From Firmicutes bacterium UBA5201 (GTDB lineage: Bacteria > Bacillota > Clostridia > Peptostreptococcales > Acidaminobacteraceae): a stretch of 64,000 nt of DNA. Location: positions 1 through 64,000 of the forward strand of contig DHVT01000026.1 of the NCBI GenBank assembly GCA_002412775.1, read 5' to 3'. The notes under the pieces are model-generated. The model worked only from the letters and a program-made list of their open reading frames with translations. It made no database searches and had not been told where the DNA came from. The translations under genes and the position numbers were made by a program. Each line of letters starts with the position of its first letter. The first letter of the stretch is position 1. Shown in pieces: positions 1 to 7,045 of this stretch.

Positions 1-31
1 GGACATTTTCAAATGTGATTGACACTTTCAT

Positions 32-415
32 TTATTTGATTTCCCCATGTTTTTCTTCATGGGTGATTTCAACGATTCTGTTGTTGGAATCCAAAAAGAC
101 GACATCAGGTTCAAATGTTTTCGCTTCTTCCCGATCCAAAATGCAATAAGCGATGATGATGACCACATCCCCCGGTTGGACCAAACGTGCGGCTGCTCCG
201 TTCAAGCAGATGATTCCACTTCCTCGCTCGCCGGATATGGTGTAGGTTTCGAGTCGAGCACCATTGTTGTTGTTCACGATTTGCACTTTTTCTCCCGGCA
301 ATATTCCTGCCGCGTCGAGCAAATCCTGATCAATGGTGATGCTTCCGACGTAGTTTAGATTGGCCTCAGTAACTGTGGCTCTATGAATTTTACTTTTATA
401 CATATGCAACAACAT
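32..415 (-). CDS. panD: Aspartate 1-decarboxylase (PanD)
   Basis: Decarboxylates L-aspartate to beta-alanine, the amine half of pantothenate. The 127-residue length is typical. The protein is made as a proenzyme that cleaves itself between Gly24 and Ser25 to create the pyruvoyl cofactor; that site is visible in NYVGSITIDQ, with the same numbering as the E. coli enzyme. The downstream DAAGILPGE and NGAAARL blocks are also family hallmarks. The first ATG is chosen because AGGAGG lies five bases upstream; an in-frame ATG four codons later is 17 bases from that site. It is the last gene of the panG-panB-panC-panD operon, 21 bases after panC. Confidence 0.97.
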   Translation of the reverse strand: MLLHMYKSKIHRATVTEANLNYVGSITIDQDLLDAAGILPGEKVQIVNNNNGARLETYTISGERGSGIICLNGAAARLVQPGDVVIIIAYCILDREEAKTFEPDVVFLDSNNRIVEITHEEKHGEIK

Positions 416-436
416 ATTTTCCTCCTGTATATCCTT

Positions 437-1285
437 TCAGATTGTCATTCTCATATTGTCGATCAACCTGGTCTTTCCAATTTTAACAGCCACTGCAAAC
501 AGCACATCACCGATAGCGGAATCGATATCCGACAAATTGTTGTTGTCTACTATTTGGACATAATCAATCACAGCACTGGGAGCGGTCATAATATGGGCCT
601 TCATTTGTTCAATGATTGTGTTCGAATTCCTCTCGCCTTCTTGGATGAGATCCGAGGCGATTTTCAGCGACCCGCTGAGTACCAACGCGTCCTTTCGCTC
701 ATCTGCTTTCAAATAGACATTTCTTGAACTCATTGCCAAACCATCCTCTTCCCTCATAATCGGACAAGGTATGATCTTAAGATTCATGTTCAAATCTCTG
801 ACCATTTTTTCAAGAACAGCCACTTGTTGCGCATCCTTTTGTCCAAAGTAAGCCTGATCCGGTTCGACAATATTGAACAATTTATTGACTACCGACGTGA
901 CGCCTTTGAAGTGTCCAGGTCTGCTTGCCCCACATAGCGTATGGGTGATTCCACCCTCACACTCCACAAAAGTGGAATATCCTGCCGGGTACATCTCATT
1001 GACATCAGGTGTGAAGACAAAATCCACACCTACAGCCTCACAAAGGCTCAAATCCCTATCCAAATCTCTGGGATAAGACTCAAAATCCTCTCCTGGACCG
1101 AATTGGGTCGGGTTGACAAATATGCTCACGACAACGCAATCCGTTTCCTTTACCGCTTGTCTCATCAGAGACAGATGCCCCTCGTGAAAAAAACCCATCG
1201 TTGGTACGAATCCGATCGTTTTTCCTTCTCTCTTTTTCGCAGAAATCTCGTTTTTGAGTGCCTTTATCTCATTGAACACTTGCAT
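437..1285 (-). CDS. panC: Pantothenate synthetase (PanC)
   Basis: Joins pantoate and beta-alanine using ATP, giving pantothenate, AMP and pyrophosphate. The sequence shows the nucleotidyl-transferase signature PTMGFFHEGH near residues 28-37 (the HxGH ATP motif), the FVNPTQF block, the FGQKDAQQ block and the SSRN motif near residue 185. At 282 residues it is full length. Two ATGs are adjacent at 1288 and 1285. GAGG sits three bases before the first and six before the second, so the second is preferred. It lies between panB and panD in a four-gene operon, so substrate (beta-alanine) and product steps are co-expressed. Confidence 0.97.
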   Translation of the reverse strand: MQVFNEIKALKNEISAKKREGKTIGFVPTMGFFHEGHLSLMRQAVKETDCVVVSIFVNPTQFGPGEDFESYPRDLDRDLSLCEAVGVDFVFTPDVNEMYPAGYSTFVECEGGITHTLCGASRPGHFKGVTSVVNKLFNIVEPDQAYFGQKDAQQVAVLEKMVRDLNMNLKIIPCPIMREEDGLAMSSRNVYLKADERKDALVLSGSLKIASDLIQEGERNSNTIIEQMKAHIMTAPSAVIDYVQIVDNNNLSDIDSAIGDVLFAVAVKIGKTRLIDNMRMTI

Positions 1286-1305
1286 CATACACCTCTAGTT
1301 ATTAT

Positions 1306-2136
1306 TTAGTATAAGCGATTCAAAATATCTTCACTGATTTTGAACGTGTGCTTTATTTCAGGAAATTCTCCGGATTTGACCTCTTCACAATATAATTTCA
1401 CAGCATCCGCTATGGCAATGTTGATTTCAGCATAAGCTTTGACGAATTTCGGTCTGAAATCGTCATACATGCCCAACATGTCCTGAATGACCAACACCTG
1501 GCCGTCACACCCCGCACCGGCTCCAATGCCAATGGTCGGAATGTTCAATTGCTCGGATATGATGGTTGCGAGTTTTTCAGGAATGCATTCCAAAACTATG
1601 GAAAAACATCCCAATGCTTCAAGCACTTTTGCCTCTTCAATCAATTTCTTGGCTTGATCCTCTGATTTGCCTTGAACTTTGAACCCACCCATCATATTGA
1701 CGGATTGAGGTGTCAATCCAAGGTGACCCATAACAGGAATTTTTGCTGCGATAATGGCTTCGATCTGTTTCGAGATTTCACTGCCACCCTCCAATTTGAC
1801 GGCGTGCGATCCTGTTTCCTTTATGATTCTACCTGCGTTTCTAACCGCATCCTCCGCACTGACGTGATAAGACATGAATGGCATGTCACAAACCACAAGC
1901 GCATTTTCGGTACCGCGCTTTACCGCTTTGGCATGATGAATCATGTCCTCCATGGTCACTGCAAGAGTGTCGTCATAACCAAGCATGGTCATTCCAAGTG
2001 AATCACCCACCAAAAGGCAGTCCACACCGGCTCGATCGAGTGTCTTGGCCATCGAATAATCATATGCGGTCAGAACAGTTATTTTTTCTTTTTTCACTTT
2101 CATTTCATGAAAACTTGCAACAGTGGTCTTAGCCAT
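1306..2136 (-). CDS. panB: 3-methyl-2-oxobutanoate hydroxymethyltransferase (PanB)
   Basis: Transfers a hydroxymethyl group from 5,10-methylene-THF to 2-oxoisovalerate to make ketopantoate, the first committed step of pantothenate synthesis. Visible family blocks include LTAYDYSMAKTLDRAGVD, LLVGDSLGMTMLGY, VVCDMPFMSY, VKLEGGSE, GHLGLTPQS and TIGIGAG. These cover the Mg-binding aspartates of the TIM barrel. The 276-residue length is normal. GGAGG lies six bases before the ATG. The start overlaps the end of panG by eight bases, which suggests translational coupling. Confidence 0.97.
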   Translation of the reverse strand: MAKTTVASFHEMKVKKEKITVLTAYDYSMAKTLDRAGVDCLLVGDSLGMTMLGYDDTLAVTMEDMIHHAKAVKRGTENALVVCDMPFMSYHVSAEDAVRNAGRIIKETGSHAVKLEGGSEISKQIEAIIAAKIPVMGHLGLTPQSVNMMGGFKVQGKSEDQAKKLIEEAKVLEALGCFSIVLECIPEKLATIISEQLNIPTIGIGAGAGCDGQVLVIQDMLGMYDDFRPKFVKAYAEINIAIADAVKLYCEEVKSGEFPEIKHTFKISEDILNRLY

Positions 2137-2986
2137 GGTTTTCCTCCTTCAAACGCGTTGAAATACCCTTTGCGATTTCCTTGTCCAATCCTTTTTCAAG
2201 AGCGATTTCAACTGTATATTCCCCTAATTTCGAGTAAAGTTCCCGTTCCAATCCCGATAGGACCGACAGATGGTTGTCAATGGTCTTTAAATCGCCTCTT
2301 ACAATGGGACCGGTCATTGATTTGACCGTACCAAATTGCCTGACGTTGTTGATCGTACCTTCAACCAATGGCCATAGCGCTTTCAGCGCAAAATCTTTCG
2401 TATATCCTAGGGATTCAAATTGCTTGGTTCCAAAATCAAGTGTTGCCACCAGATAGTTGGATACCGCGACCGCAGCCAAATGGTATTTGACCTTGTTCTC
2501 TTTGTCGATTTCGAAATATTTGATTTTATGATCGGTCAGCCAATTCATCATTGTTTCGTCCAAATCACCTTCAATACTGAAATAGGTGCTTGGAATCGAC
2601 TTTTGTGCCTCATCGGGATCTGCGAAAGATTGAAGTGGATGAACACTCAATATTTTCGCTCCTTTTGACCGTAATGGCGCCAACACCTCAGAGGTGTGGA
2701 CACCACTCGTATGTAGTATGTGCTTATGTGAAAAAGATTCCGAAGCATTCAACATATCCCTCACAACGACTTCAATGGCATCATCATTTACTGCTATGAT
2801 CATCAAATCATTGTCTAAAATCAAATCATTCAGAGAGTCATATGCCTTCGCATTGATTTTTTCAGCGGCGTTGATTGTATGGGCCATCGTCTTGCTGTAA
2901 TAACCGGATACGGACTGGTCCATTCCATTGAGATACATCCCAAGAGACTTGCCGACAGCACCTGCGCCTATAATACCAATCATCAT
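2129..2986 (-). CDS. panG: Ketopantoate reductase, PanG type (Rossmann/DUF2520)
   Basis: Likely NADPH-dependent reduction of ketopantoate to pantoate, the step between PanB and PanC. The N-terminus has a dinucleotide-binding GIIGAGAVGKS (residues 4-14). LHTSGVHTSEVL and SVHPLQSF follow, which are typical of the DUF2520 family rather than of classical PanE. From memory, DUF2520 proteins were shown in Francisella to be an alternative ketopantoate reductase named PanG. Placement as first gene of the pan operon, overlapping panB, strongly supports that role here, since no PanE is present in the window. The reaction itself is inferred. The start has GGAAG nine bases upstream. Confidence 0.85.
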   Translation of the reverse strand: MMIGIIGAGAVGKSLGMYLNGMDQSVSGYYSKTMAHTINAAEKINAKAYDSLNDLILDNDLMIIAVNDDAIEVVVRDMLNASESFSHKHILHTSGVHTSEVLAPLRSKGAKILSVHPLQSFADPDEAQKSIPSTYFSIEGDLDETMMNWLTDHKIKYFEIDKENKVKYHLAAVAVSNYLVATLDFGTKQFESLGYTKDFALKALWPLVEGTINNVRQFGTVKSMTGPIVRGDLKTIDNHLSVLSGLERELYSKLGEYTVEIALEKGLDKEIAKGISTRLKEENHG

Positions 2987-3147
2987 ATTGTGTCACTTCC
3001 TTTTTTTTGCAACAAAAAAACTCTTTCTGCACAAGACAAAAAGAGTTATATCACATAACTTTATTTCAGTCTCGGGCAAATTTGCTCAGAGCCGTAATGG
3101 ATTCAAAACTTGGATCAATCGGAATGTATGGTCCTATCGGTACCATC
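2987..3147 (-). promoter_or_regulatory. Structured leader of the pan operon, candidate pan-motif/riboswitch
   Basis: About 160 bases separate the predicted transcription start (near 3147) from panG. Seen on the minus strand: a hairpin at 3128-3146 with arms ATGGT and ACCAT, a single bulged A and an inner CC-GATA-GG; a second hairpin near 3073-3094 built on GCAAATTTGC; then an intrinsic terminator at 3012-3047 just before the ribosome-binding site. A terminator inside the leader implies attenuation. Pantothenate operons in Firmicutes are known to carry a candidate cis-regulatory RNA called the pan motif; identity with it is an inference I could not check against the covariance model. Confidence 0.5.
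3012..3047 (-). terminator. Intrinsic terminator within the pan leader (attenuator)
   Basis: Eight-base-pair stem AACTCTTT/AAAGAGTT around a 13-base loop, followed on the minus strand by a run of seven T. It ends about 25 bases before the panG start, so it can only act on the pan leader transcript. Confidence 0.7.
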
Positions 3148-3153
3148 AATGTA

Positions 3154-3159
3154 ATTATA
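3154..3159 (-). promoter_or_regulatory. Extended -10 promoter element for the pan operon
   Basis: Minus strand reads TGATATAAT, a perfect TATAAT preceded by the TG of an extended -10. No good -35 hexamer is seen 17 bases upstream, which fits an extended -10 promoter. It starts transcription just before the first leader hairpin. Confidence 0.6.
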
Positions 3160-3171
3160 TCATAAAATAAA

Positions 3172-3208
3172 AAATAAGAGTAGTGCGCTTTCGCGCACTA
3201 CTCTTATT
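3172..3208. terminator. Bidirectional terminator between the zinc-ribbon gene and the pan operon
   Basis: Long perfect hairpin with arms AATAAGAGTAGTGCGC and GCGCACTACTCTTATT around TTTC. A-rich and T-rich flanks lie on both sides. It directly follows the stop of the 52-residue gene read on the minus strand. Confidence 0.9.
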
Positions 3209-3211
3209 TTT

Positions 3212-3370
3212 TTAATGCTCCCTAGTTTTTGTCTCATACATCATCGAATATTCGTGATCGACTTCAGATTGACAAGTTTTACAAAGACTATATTTATTCA
3301 CTTTTTTTTCATCACCACATCGTTTGCAAAATTTCACTTCAAATTGATTACCCCTGATCGCATCTTTCAT
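3212..3370 (-). CDS. Small zinc-ribbon protein, 52 residues
   Basis: A short open frame not overlapping any other gene. It starts with ATG at 3370, eight bases after GGGAGG, and ends in TAA at 3212-3214 beside a strong terminator. The product has two CxxC knuckles, FCKRCGD (residues 14-20) and LCKTCQ (29-34), 11 residues apart, and a charged C-terminus. That is the pattern of a single zinc ribbon. Its own promoter (TTGCAT, 17 bases, TACAAT) lies just upstream, so it is a single-gene unit. Function unknown; such small ribbons may bind RNA, DNA or a larger protein. That it is translated is inferred from the site quality. Confidence 0.75.
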   Translation of the reverse strand: MKDAIRGNQFEVKFCKRCGDEKKVNKYSLCKTCQSEVDHEYSMMYETKTREH

Positions 3371-3426
3371 AAACTCGCCTCCCTATACGCTTTGGTATTT
3401 TTGTATACAATTATCCTCTTGTGAAT

Positions 3427-3455
3427 ATTGTACATGGGAATTATGCAAAATGCAA
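3427..3455 (-). promoter_or_regulatory. Promoter of the small zinc-ribbon gene
   Basis: Minus strand -35 TTGCAT (3450-3455) and -10 TACAAT (3427-3432) are separated by exactly 17 bases. The ATG is about 57 bases downstream of the -10. Confidence 0.6.
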
Positions 3456-3515
3456 CATTATTTTTCGAAAAAAGCCGCCAAAATGAATTTTACGACATTG
3501 CTTCCGTCATTTTCA

Positions 3516-4184
3516 CTATGATTTCAATGTTTTTATCCATTCAGAAAGATCTGACGGTCTTTCATTCGGAATGATGGCTCCAAGGTTTTCCAGGCAAGTG
3601 ATGACGTTATAAGGTAATAGTTCCAACTCATGGCCGATGCTCATTTCAATGCATTTTCCAAGTGAATAATAATCACTTCTGTAATCGACAGTGTCAGGGG
3701 TGTACAGTGCTTCAGGGGACATAAAAAATGTGGATCCCCTCCACTCGTCCCTCACCCTTCGATACTGAATGGACTGGGCTGTTCCAAAATCAATGATATA
3801 CACATGAAACTGACTGTCAAAAATCATGTTCTCAGGTTTGATGTCACAATGTATGAAGCCGCTACTATGCAACTCATCCAAGGAAACGAGAGCATTCAAC
3901 AACAATTGATTGGCCGTAAATGAGCACATTTCAACCTCTCTTAACCTGTTGAAAGTGTTGCCTTCTATGAATTGCAACGCTATGTGCATCTCATCTCCAT
4001 TGATCCTGTAATCGAGCAATTTTGGAAATGCATTTCCACACAATTTTTGTAAGACCCCTACTTCTATGACTCCGGATTGGATCTCCGTCTTTTTCAAGAT
4101 CACTTTATGTCCGGTTTTTTCCGAAACATAGAGTTCCTGTTTGCACTCACGTCTCATCAAATTATATTGTGTAAGCCACTTCAT
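3516..4184 (-). CDS. Soluble Ser/Thr protein kinase-like protein
   Basis: A 222-residue eukaryotic-type kinase fold with most catalytic parts in place. HCDIKPEN (112-119) contains catalytic Asp114 and metal-binding Asn119. DFG is at 132-134, SPE at 156-158 in the APE position, and VILKK gives a candidate ATP-binding lysine (31 or 32). A glycine-rich loop is not recognisable, and the protein is short with no membrane span or sensor domain. It is eight bases downstream of a TadE-like gene and closes that operon, so its substrate may be one of the pilus-like proteins or an assembly factor. The start has GAGG ten bases upstream. It could also be a lipopolysaccharide-kinase-like small-molecule kinase, but HCDIKPEN favours a protein kinase. 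Confidence 0.75.
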   Translation of the reverse strand: MKWLTQYNLMRRECKQELYVSEKTGHKVILKKTEIQSGVIEVGVLQKLCGNAFPKLLDYRINGDEMHIALQFIEGNTFNRLREVEMCSFTANQLLLNALVSLDELHSSGFIHCDIKPENMIFDSQFHVYIIDFGTAQSIQYRRVRDEWRGSTFFMSPEALYTPDTVDYRSDYYSLGKCIEMSIGHELELLPYNVITCLENLGAIIPNERPSDLSEWIKTLKS

Positions 4185-4191
4185 TGCTAAA

Positions 4192-4758
4192 CTACCTCGA
4201 TTCTATATTTTTATGACAATTTTTGCAGGGTTCATATCCTTTGGCTGCCGCCTCATCAATATCTATTGGAAATTTGCTTTTTCTAAGATGAAAGCATTGC
4301 TCCAAATGATATTTTTCCCCATATGTTGTTATGTAGACTGTTGAAGACGCGAATTTCAGGCCATCATCATCGTTGCCCCTTTTGAAGGGCATCCGAATTT
4401 TTTCAGTGCTTGCAAATGATAAGAACGTGTAATTGTACGAGATTTCCCACAAATCGATGTCATGACCCTTTATGGTCTCAAGTGTGATTTCACTTATTTC
4501 GACAAAATGATCTATGAATCGATTTTCCGCTTGCCTTTTGACCTTCGCCCACATCAGACCTTTCAACAGGTCTGTCCGATCTGAAAATGGCATTCCGATG
4601 ATGTTCATTTCATCTGAGGCGCCTTGGACCGCCCACTCCATCTGAGCATCCACATAAACGGTCAACAGTGTCCCTACACATCCAAATAAAAGCAGTAAAA
4701 CCAAACTGATCACTATGGTAGCCTCAATTGTCACACTACCTTTTTCTGAACGCTTCAC
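4192..4758 (-). CDS. TadE-like pseudopilin with C-terminal metal-binding motif
   Basis: The N-terminus (KGSVTIEATIVISLVLLLLF, residues 6-25) has the E-containing motif and single hydrophobic helix of TadE/TadG minor pilins. The C-terminus carries a separate small motif with His151, Cys155, His157 and CKNC at 178-181, followed by the sequence end. This Cys/His pattern resembles the Ada-type zinc motif found at the tail of some secreted Firmicute proteins. A role as a surface or membrane-anchored protein is inferred. It probably starts with GTG. It is third in a four-gene operon, 16 bases after the DUF5702-like gene and eight before the kinase. Confidence 0.7.
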   Translation of the reverse strand: MKRSEKGSVTIEATIVISLVLLLLFGCVGTLLTVYVDAQMEWAVQGASDEMNIIGMPFSDRTDLLKGLMWAKVKRQAENRFIDHFVEISEITLETIKGHDIDLWEISYNYTFLSFASTEKIRMPFKRGNDDDGLKFASSTVYITTYGEKYHLEQCFHLRKSKFPIDIDEAAAKGYEPCKNCHKNIESR

Positions 4759-4774
4759 ACATCCACCTTCCCGT

Positions 4775-6583
4775 TCAATACTTGTTGACCATTGACATCA
4801 CATTATGGGTTTCATCAAATCCTTTCACAACATAGGCAACCTCGATCTTATGTCCAATTGAAAATCGGATCAGATTGAAGCGGTTCTCGGAAACTTTCCT
4901 GATATTGGCATCCAGCAGCAACATCCCACGCTTTGCGGTGACTTCCACCGGTTGGGCATATAACATGAGCCTTAAATAATCCTGATAGTACACTTTGCCA
5001 CTTTGTGCTTGAGCCTTCTTTGTTCCATTGCTTTCCATCAAGGTCGACAAACTGCCTTGCAACAGATCATCGAGGCCCAACTTCCATTCTTCATCATTTT
5101 TTATGAAATGATGCCCTTCTCCCTTATAAAGCGCTATCATATCCAGATATCCCTCTGCACTGCTCCATAGAGTCACCATTGCGCCGTATGCGATCATGTT
5201 CCATGGTGCGGGCAGGACCGCAGTCGTGCGTCCGATTTGAGAGGTTTTCGAAGCGTCTGAAGCGATATGCATCATATTGGCGACTGTCCTCATAGAAAAG
5301 ATTCGCATTTTAATGGTCTGAACGTTCTGTGGATCGGATTGCTTTCCCGCCAACAAATACTCGACCTCACCTTTGATGATCGTTTTTCTTTCTGTTTTCG
5401 TTCCCAGTGGATTGAAGTTTCTGACACTGCCTTTATCAAAACTGTTAAGCACTCCCATCCAATATTCAGCATAGATCCATTGGTCCAACATATTCATCTC
5501 GGAGCTATCTATGTTGATCGCTCCATCCAGATCCAAATCTTCAAGTGTCAACGCCAAGTTTTCAACCGGTTCGAGATCGAACAACAATTCATCGATTGTA
5601 CCCAACAATTGTGCGATTCTATTCAATAGTAACGGTTTTGAATCGCTATGGTCTTCAATGATCCTGTCTATCGAGGCATTCCACTTTTCTTCCATGATGG
5701 AGAGCTCATAGGCACATTCTGTTTTTTGTGTTCTTAGGCCAGTCAACGCCTCCAACACCACATCTTCTATCTCCGAAAGCTCTTCAAGTTCCATGGCCTT
5801 CAGATCAATTTCCGTTTGCAGATCAGACAACTCCTGACGGAGATGCACGATGTTGTTATTGATATGCCTCAACTCCGATATTCGATCTCCCCATTCACCA
5901 CCTATGCGAACCGACTCATTCAGAAGAACCTCATATTTTTGAATTTGTTGTTGCATGGCCTCTGTTTCACTCTGAAGAAGCGCTTCATAAGAGTCGACCA
6001 CTTCATTCAATTTGATGTTTATATCATTTTCAATACGCTTCAAGAGGGTTTCAACGCTACTGGATGTTCTCAGCTTCTCGATGCTTTTAACCGCATCATG
6101 AAAGTCAAAGAATTTTTCCACCATCTTCTCAAACTTCTTGATCTGTTGAAGAAATGCGCTGGATTGTACGGTTTGAAGATAGGGATGGATCAATGTTTGT
6201 ACTTGATTGACAGCTTCCAGCGCGATGAGATTTCTTGATGCCTTTGTCGTTGACTCGACGAAGTTGTTGGGATTGTCCATTTTGAAATGGTCCACTTCAA
6301 TGTTTGTCACAGCAACTTGATCATTGAGAGCCAAGATTTGATTTTGTATGACTTCCTGATCCAAGTATGCCAATATCCCATAATAGTCGAACAAATGCGC
6401 ATTATTATTTGAAAGTTGTATTTCACTGACATTACGGGTGTTTTTCATGACTTGGTTATCCAATTGGTATGTTCTCAAGTGATCATAAAGGATAAAAATA
6501 CCGATGGCTATGATCGGAACTATCAATAGCATGAAAATGGATATGCTGCCTCTATTCGATTTCAAATATTTTTTCACCTCCAT
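4775..6583 (-). CDS. Large TadG/DUF5702-like membrane-anchored protein
   Basis: A 602-residue protein with one N-terminal hydrophobic helix after a short basic stretch (NRGSISIFMLLIVPIIAIG, about 10-28). That is the layout of Tad-associated DUF5702 proteins, which have a Flp/TadG-like anchor and a large outer domain. Roughly residues 180-300 are rich in Glu, Leu, Lys and Gln in heptad-like spacing and probably form a coiled coil. The rest is not assignable. It overlaps the upstream pilin-like gene by 32 bases, so the two are surely co-translated. The chosen ATG lacks a clear ribosome-binding site; GTG two codons later is an alternative. Confidence 0.65.
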   Translation of the reverse strand: MEVKKYLKSNRGSISIFMLLIVPIIAIGIFILYDHLRTYQLDNQVMKNTRNVSEIQLSNNNAHLFDYYGILAYLDQEVIQNQILALNDQVAVTNIEVDHFKMDNPNNFVESTTKASRNLIALEAVNQVQTLIHPYLQTVQSSAFLQQIKKFEKMVEKFFDFHDAVKSIEKLRTSSSVETLLKRIENDINIKLNEVVDSYEALLQSETEAMQQQIQKYEVLLNESVRIGGEWGDRISELRHINNNIVHLRQELSDLQTEIDLKAMELEELSEIEDVVLEALTGLRTQKTECAYELSIMEEKWNASIDRIIEDHSDSKPLLLNRIAQLLGTIDELLFDLEPVENLALTLEDLDLDGAINIDSSEMNMLDQWIYAEYWMGVLNSFDKGSVRNFNPLGTKTERKTIIKGEVEYLLAGKQSDPQNVQTIKMRIFSMRTVANMMHIASDASKTSQIGRTTAVLPAPWNMIAYGAMVTLWSSAEGYLDMIALYKGEGHHFIKNDEEWKLGLDDLLQGSLSTLMESNGTKKAQAQSGKVYYQDYLRLMLYAQPVEVTAKRGMLLLDANIRKVSENRFNLIRFSIGHKIEVAYVVKGFDETHNVMSMVNKY

Positions 6584-6926
6584 GGAGAATCAACTTGAGT
6601 ACCGGTCTGTTCAAACGCATCAGGTCATAGGAAGAATCAATTTCAAAATGGTCTTTCTTCATGAGCTCCTGAAAAGGATTCCCGAAGCGCCTTCCATAAT
6701 GGATGGTATATTTTGTCCAAACCCCACGGTTGGAAACTTTAAAATCATCACTTTTAATTGCGCCGACTCCGTTTAAAACCATTTGATCACAAACTTGCAT
6801 CAAAAATGCTCTTTCTGTTGAAAGGACTGTCAAATTGAGTTCTGCCATAAAAAGAGCCATCACCATTATACAAAAGATCATAATCAGCACAATAGGAATT
6901 ATCATAGTTATCTCTGTCGTGAACAT
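6552..6926 (-). CDS. Short TadE-like pseudopilin
   Basis: A 124-residue protein opening with TTEITMIIPIVLIMIFCIMV (3-22), a prepilin-like Glu followed by a hydrophobic helix. A small soluble domain of about 90 residues follows. It is the first gene of a four-gene operon (pilin-like, DUF5702-like, TadE-like, kinase) behind a clear promoter. No CpaF/TadA ATPase, TadB/TadC platform or prepilin peptidase is in the window, so any export machinery must be encoded elsewhere. GGAAG lies ten bases before the ATG. Confidence 0.65.
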   Translation of the reverse strand: MFTTEITMIIPIVLIMIFCIMVMALFMAELNLTVLSTERAFLMQVCDQMVLNGVGAIKSDDFKVSNRGVWTKYTIHYGRRFGNPFQELMKKDHFEIDSSYDLMRLNRPVLKLILHGGEKIFEIE

Positions 6927-6958
6927 AAATCATCACTTCCATTATTTGACATGTAAAT

Positions 6959-6987
6959 AATGTACTATTTTTGTAATTAAATGTCAA
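6959..6987 (-). promoter_or_regulatory. Promoter of the pseudopilin-kinase operon
   Basis: Minus strand TTGACA (6982-6987), a 17-base spacer and TACATT (6959-6964), ending about 33 bases before the first ATG. The -35 is perfect. Confidence 0.7.
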
Positions 6988-6995
6988 TAACTGAT

Positions 6996-7024
6996 AAAAA
7001 AATAATGGGGAAAATCCCCATTAT
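6996..7024 (-). terminator. Terminator of typA
   Basis: Nine-base-pair stem ATAATGGGG/CCCCATTAT with an AAAAT loop. On the minus strand it is followed by seven T. It lies 21 bases after the typA stop. Confidence 0.85.
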
Positions 7025-7045
7025 GGCTTGAAATTTATTGTTTTA

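Noticed and set aside
3128..3150. GGTACC in the pan leader as a T-box signature
   Set aside because: The T-box core (GGTGGNACCGCG-like) is absent, no specifier stem is seen, and the motif sits at the 5' end rather than beside the terminator.
4141..6926. A full Tad pilus locus
   Set aside because: Only TadE/TadG-like subunits are present; no secretion ATPase, platform proteins or prepilin peptidase.
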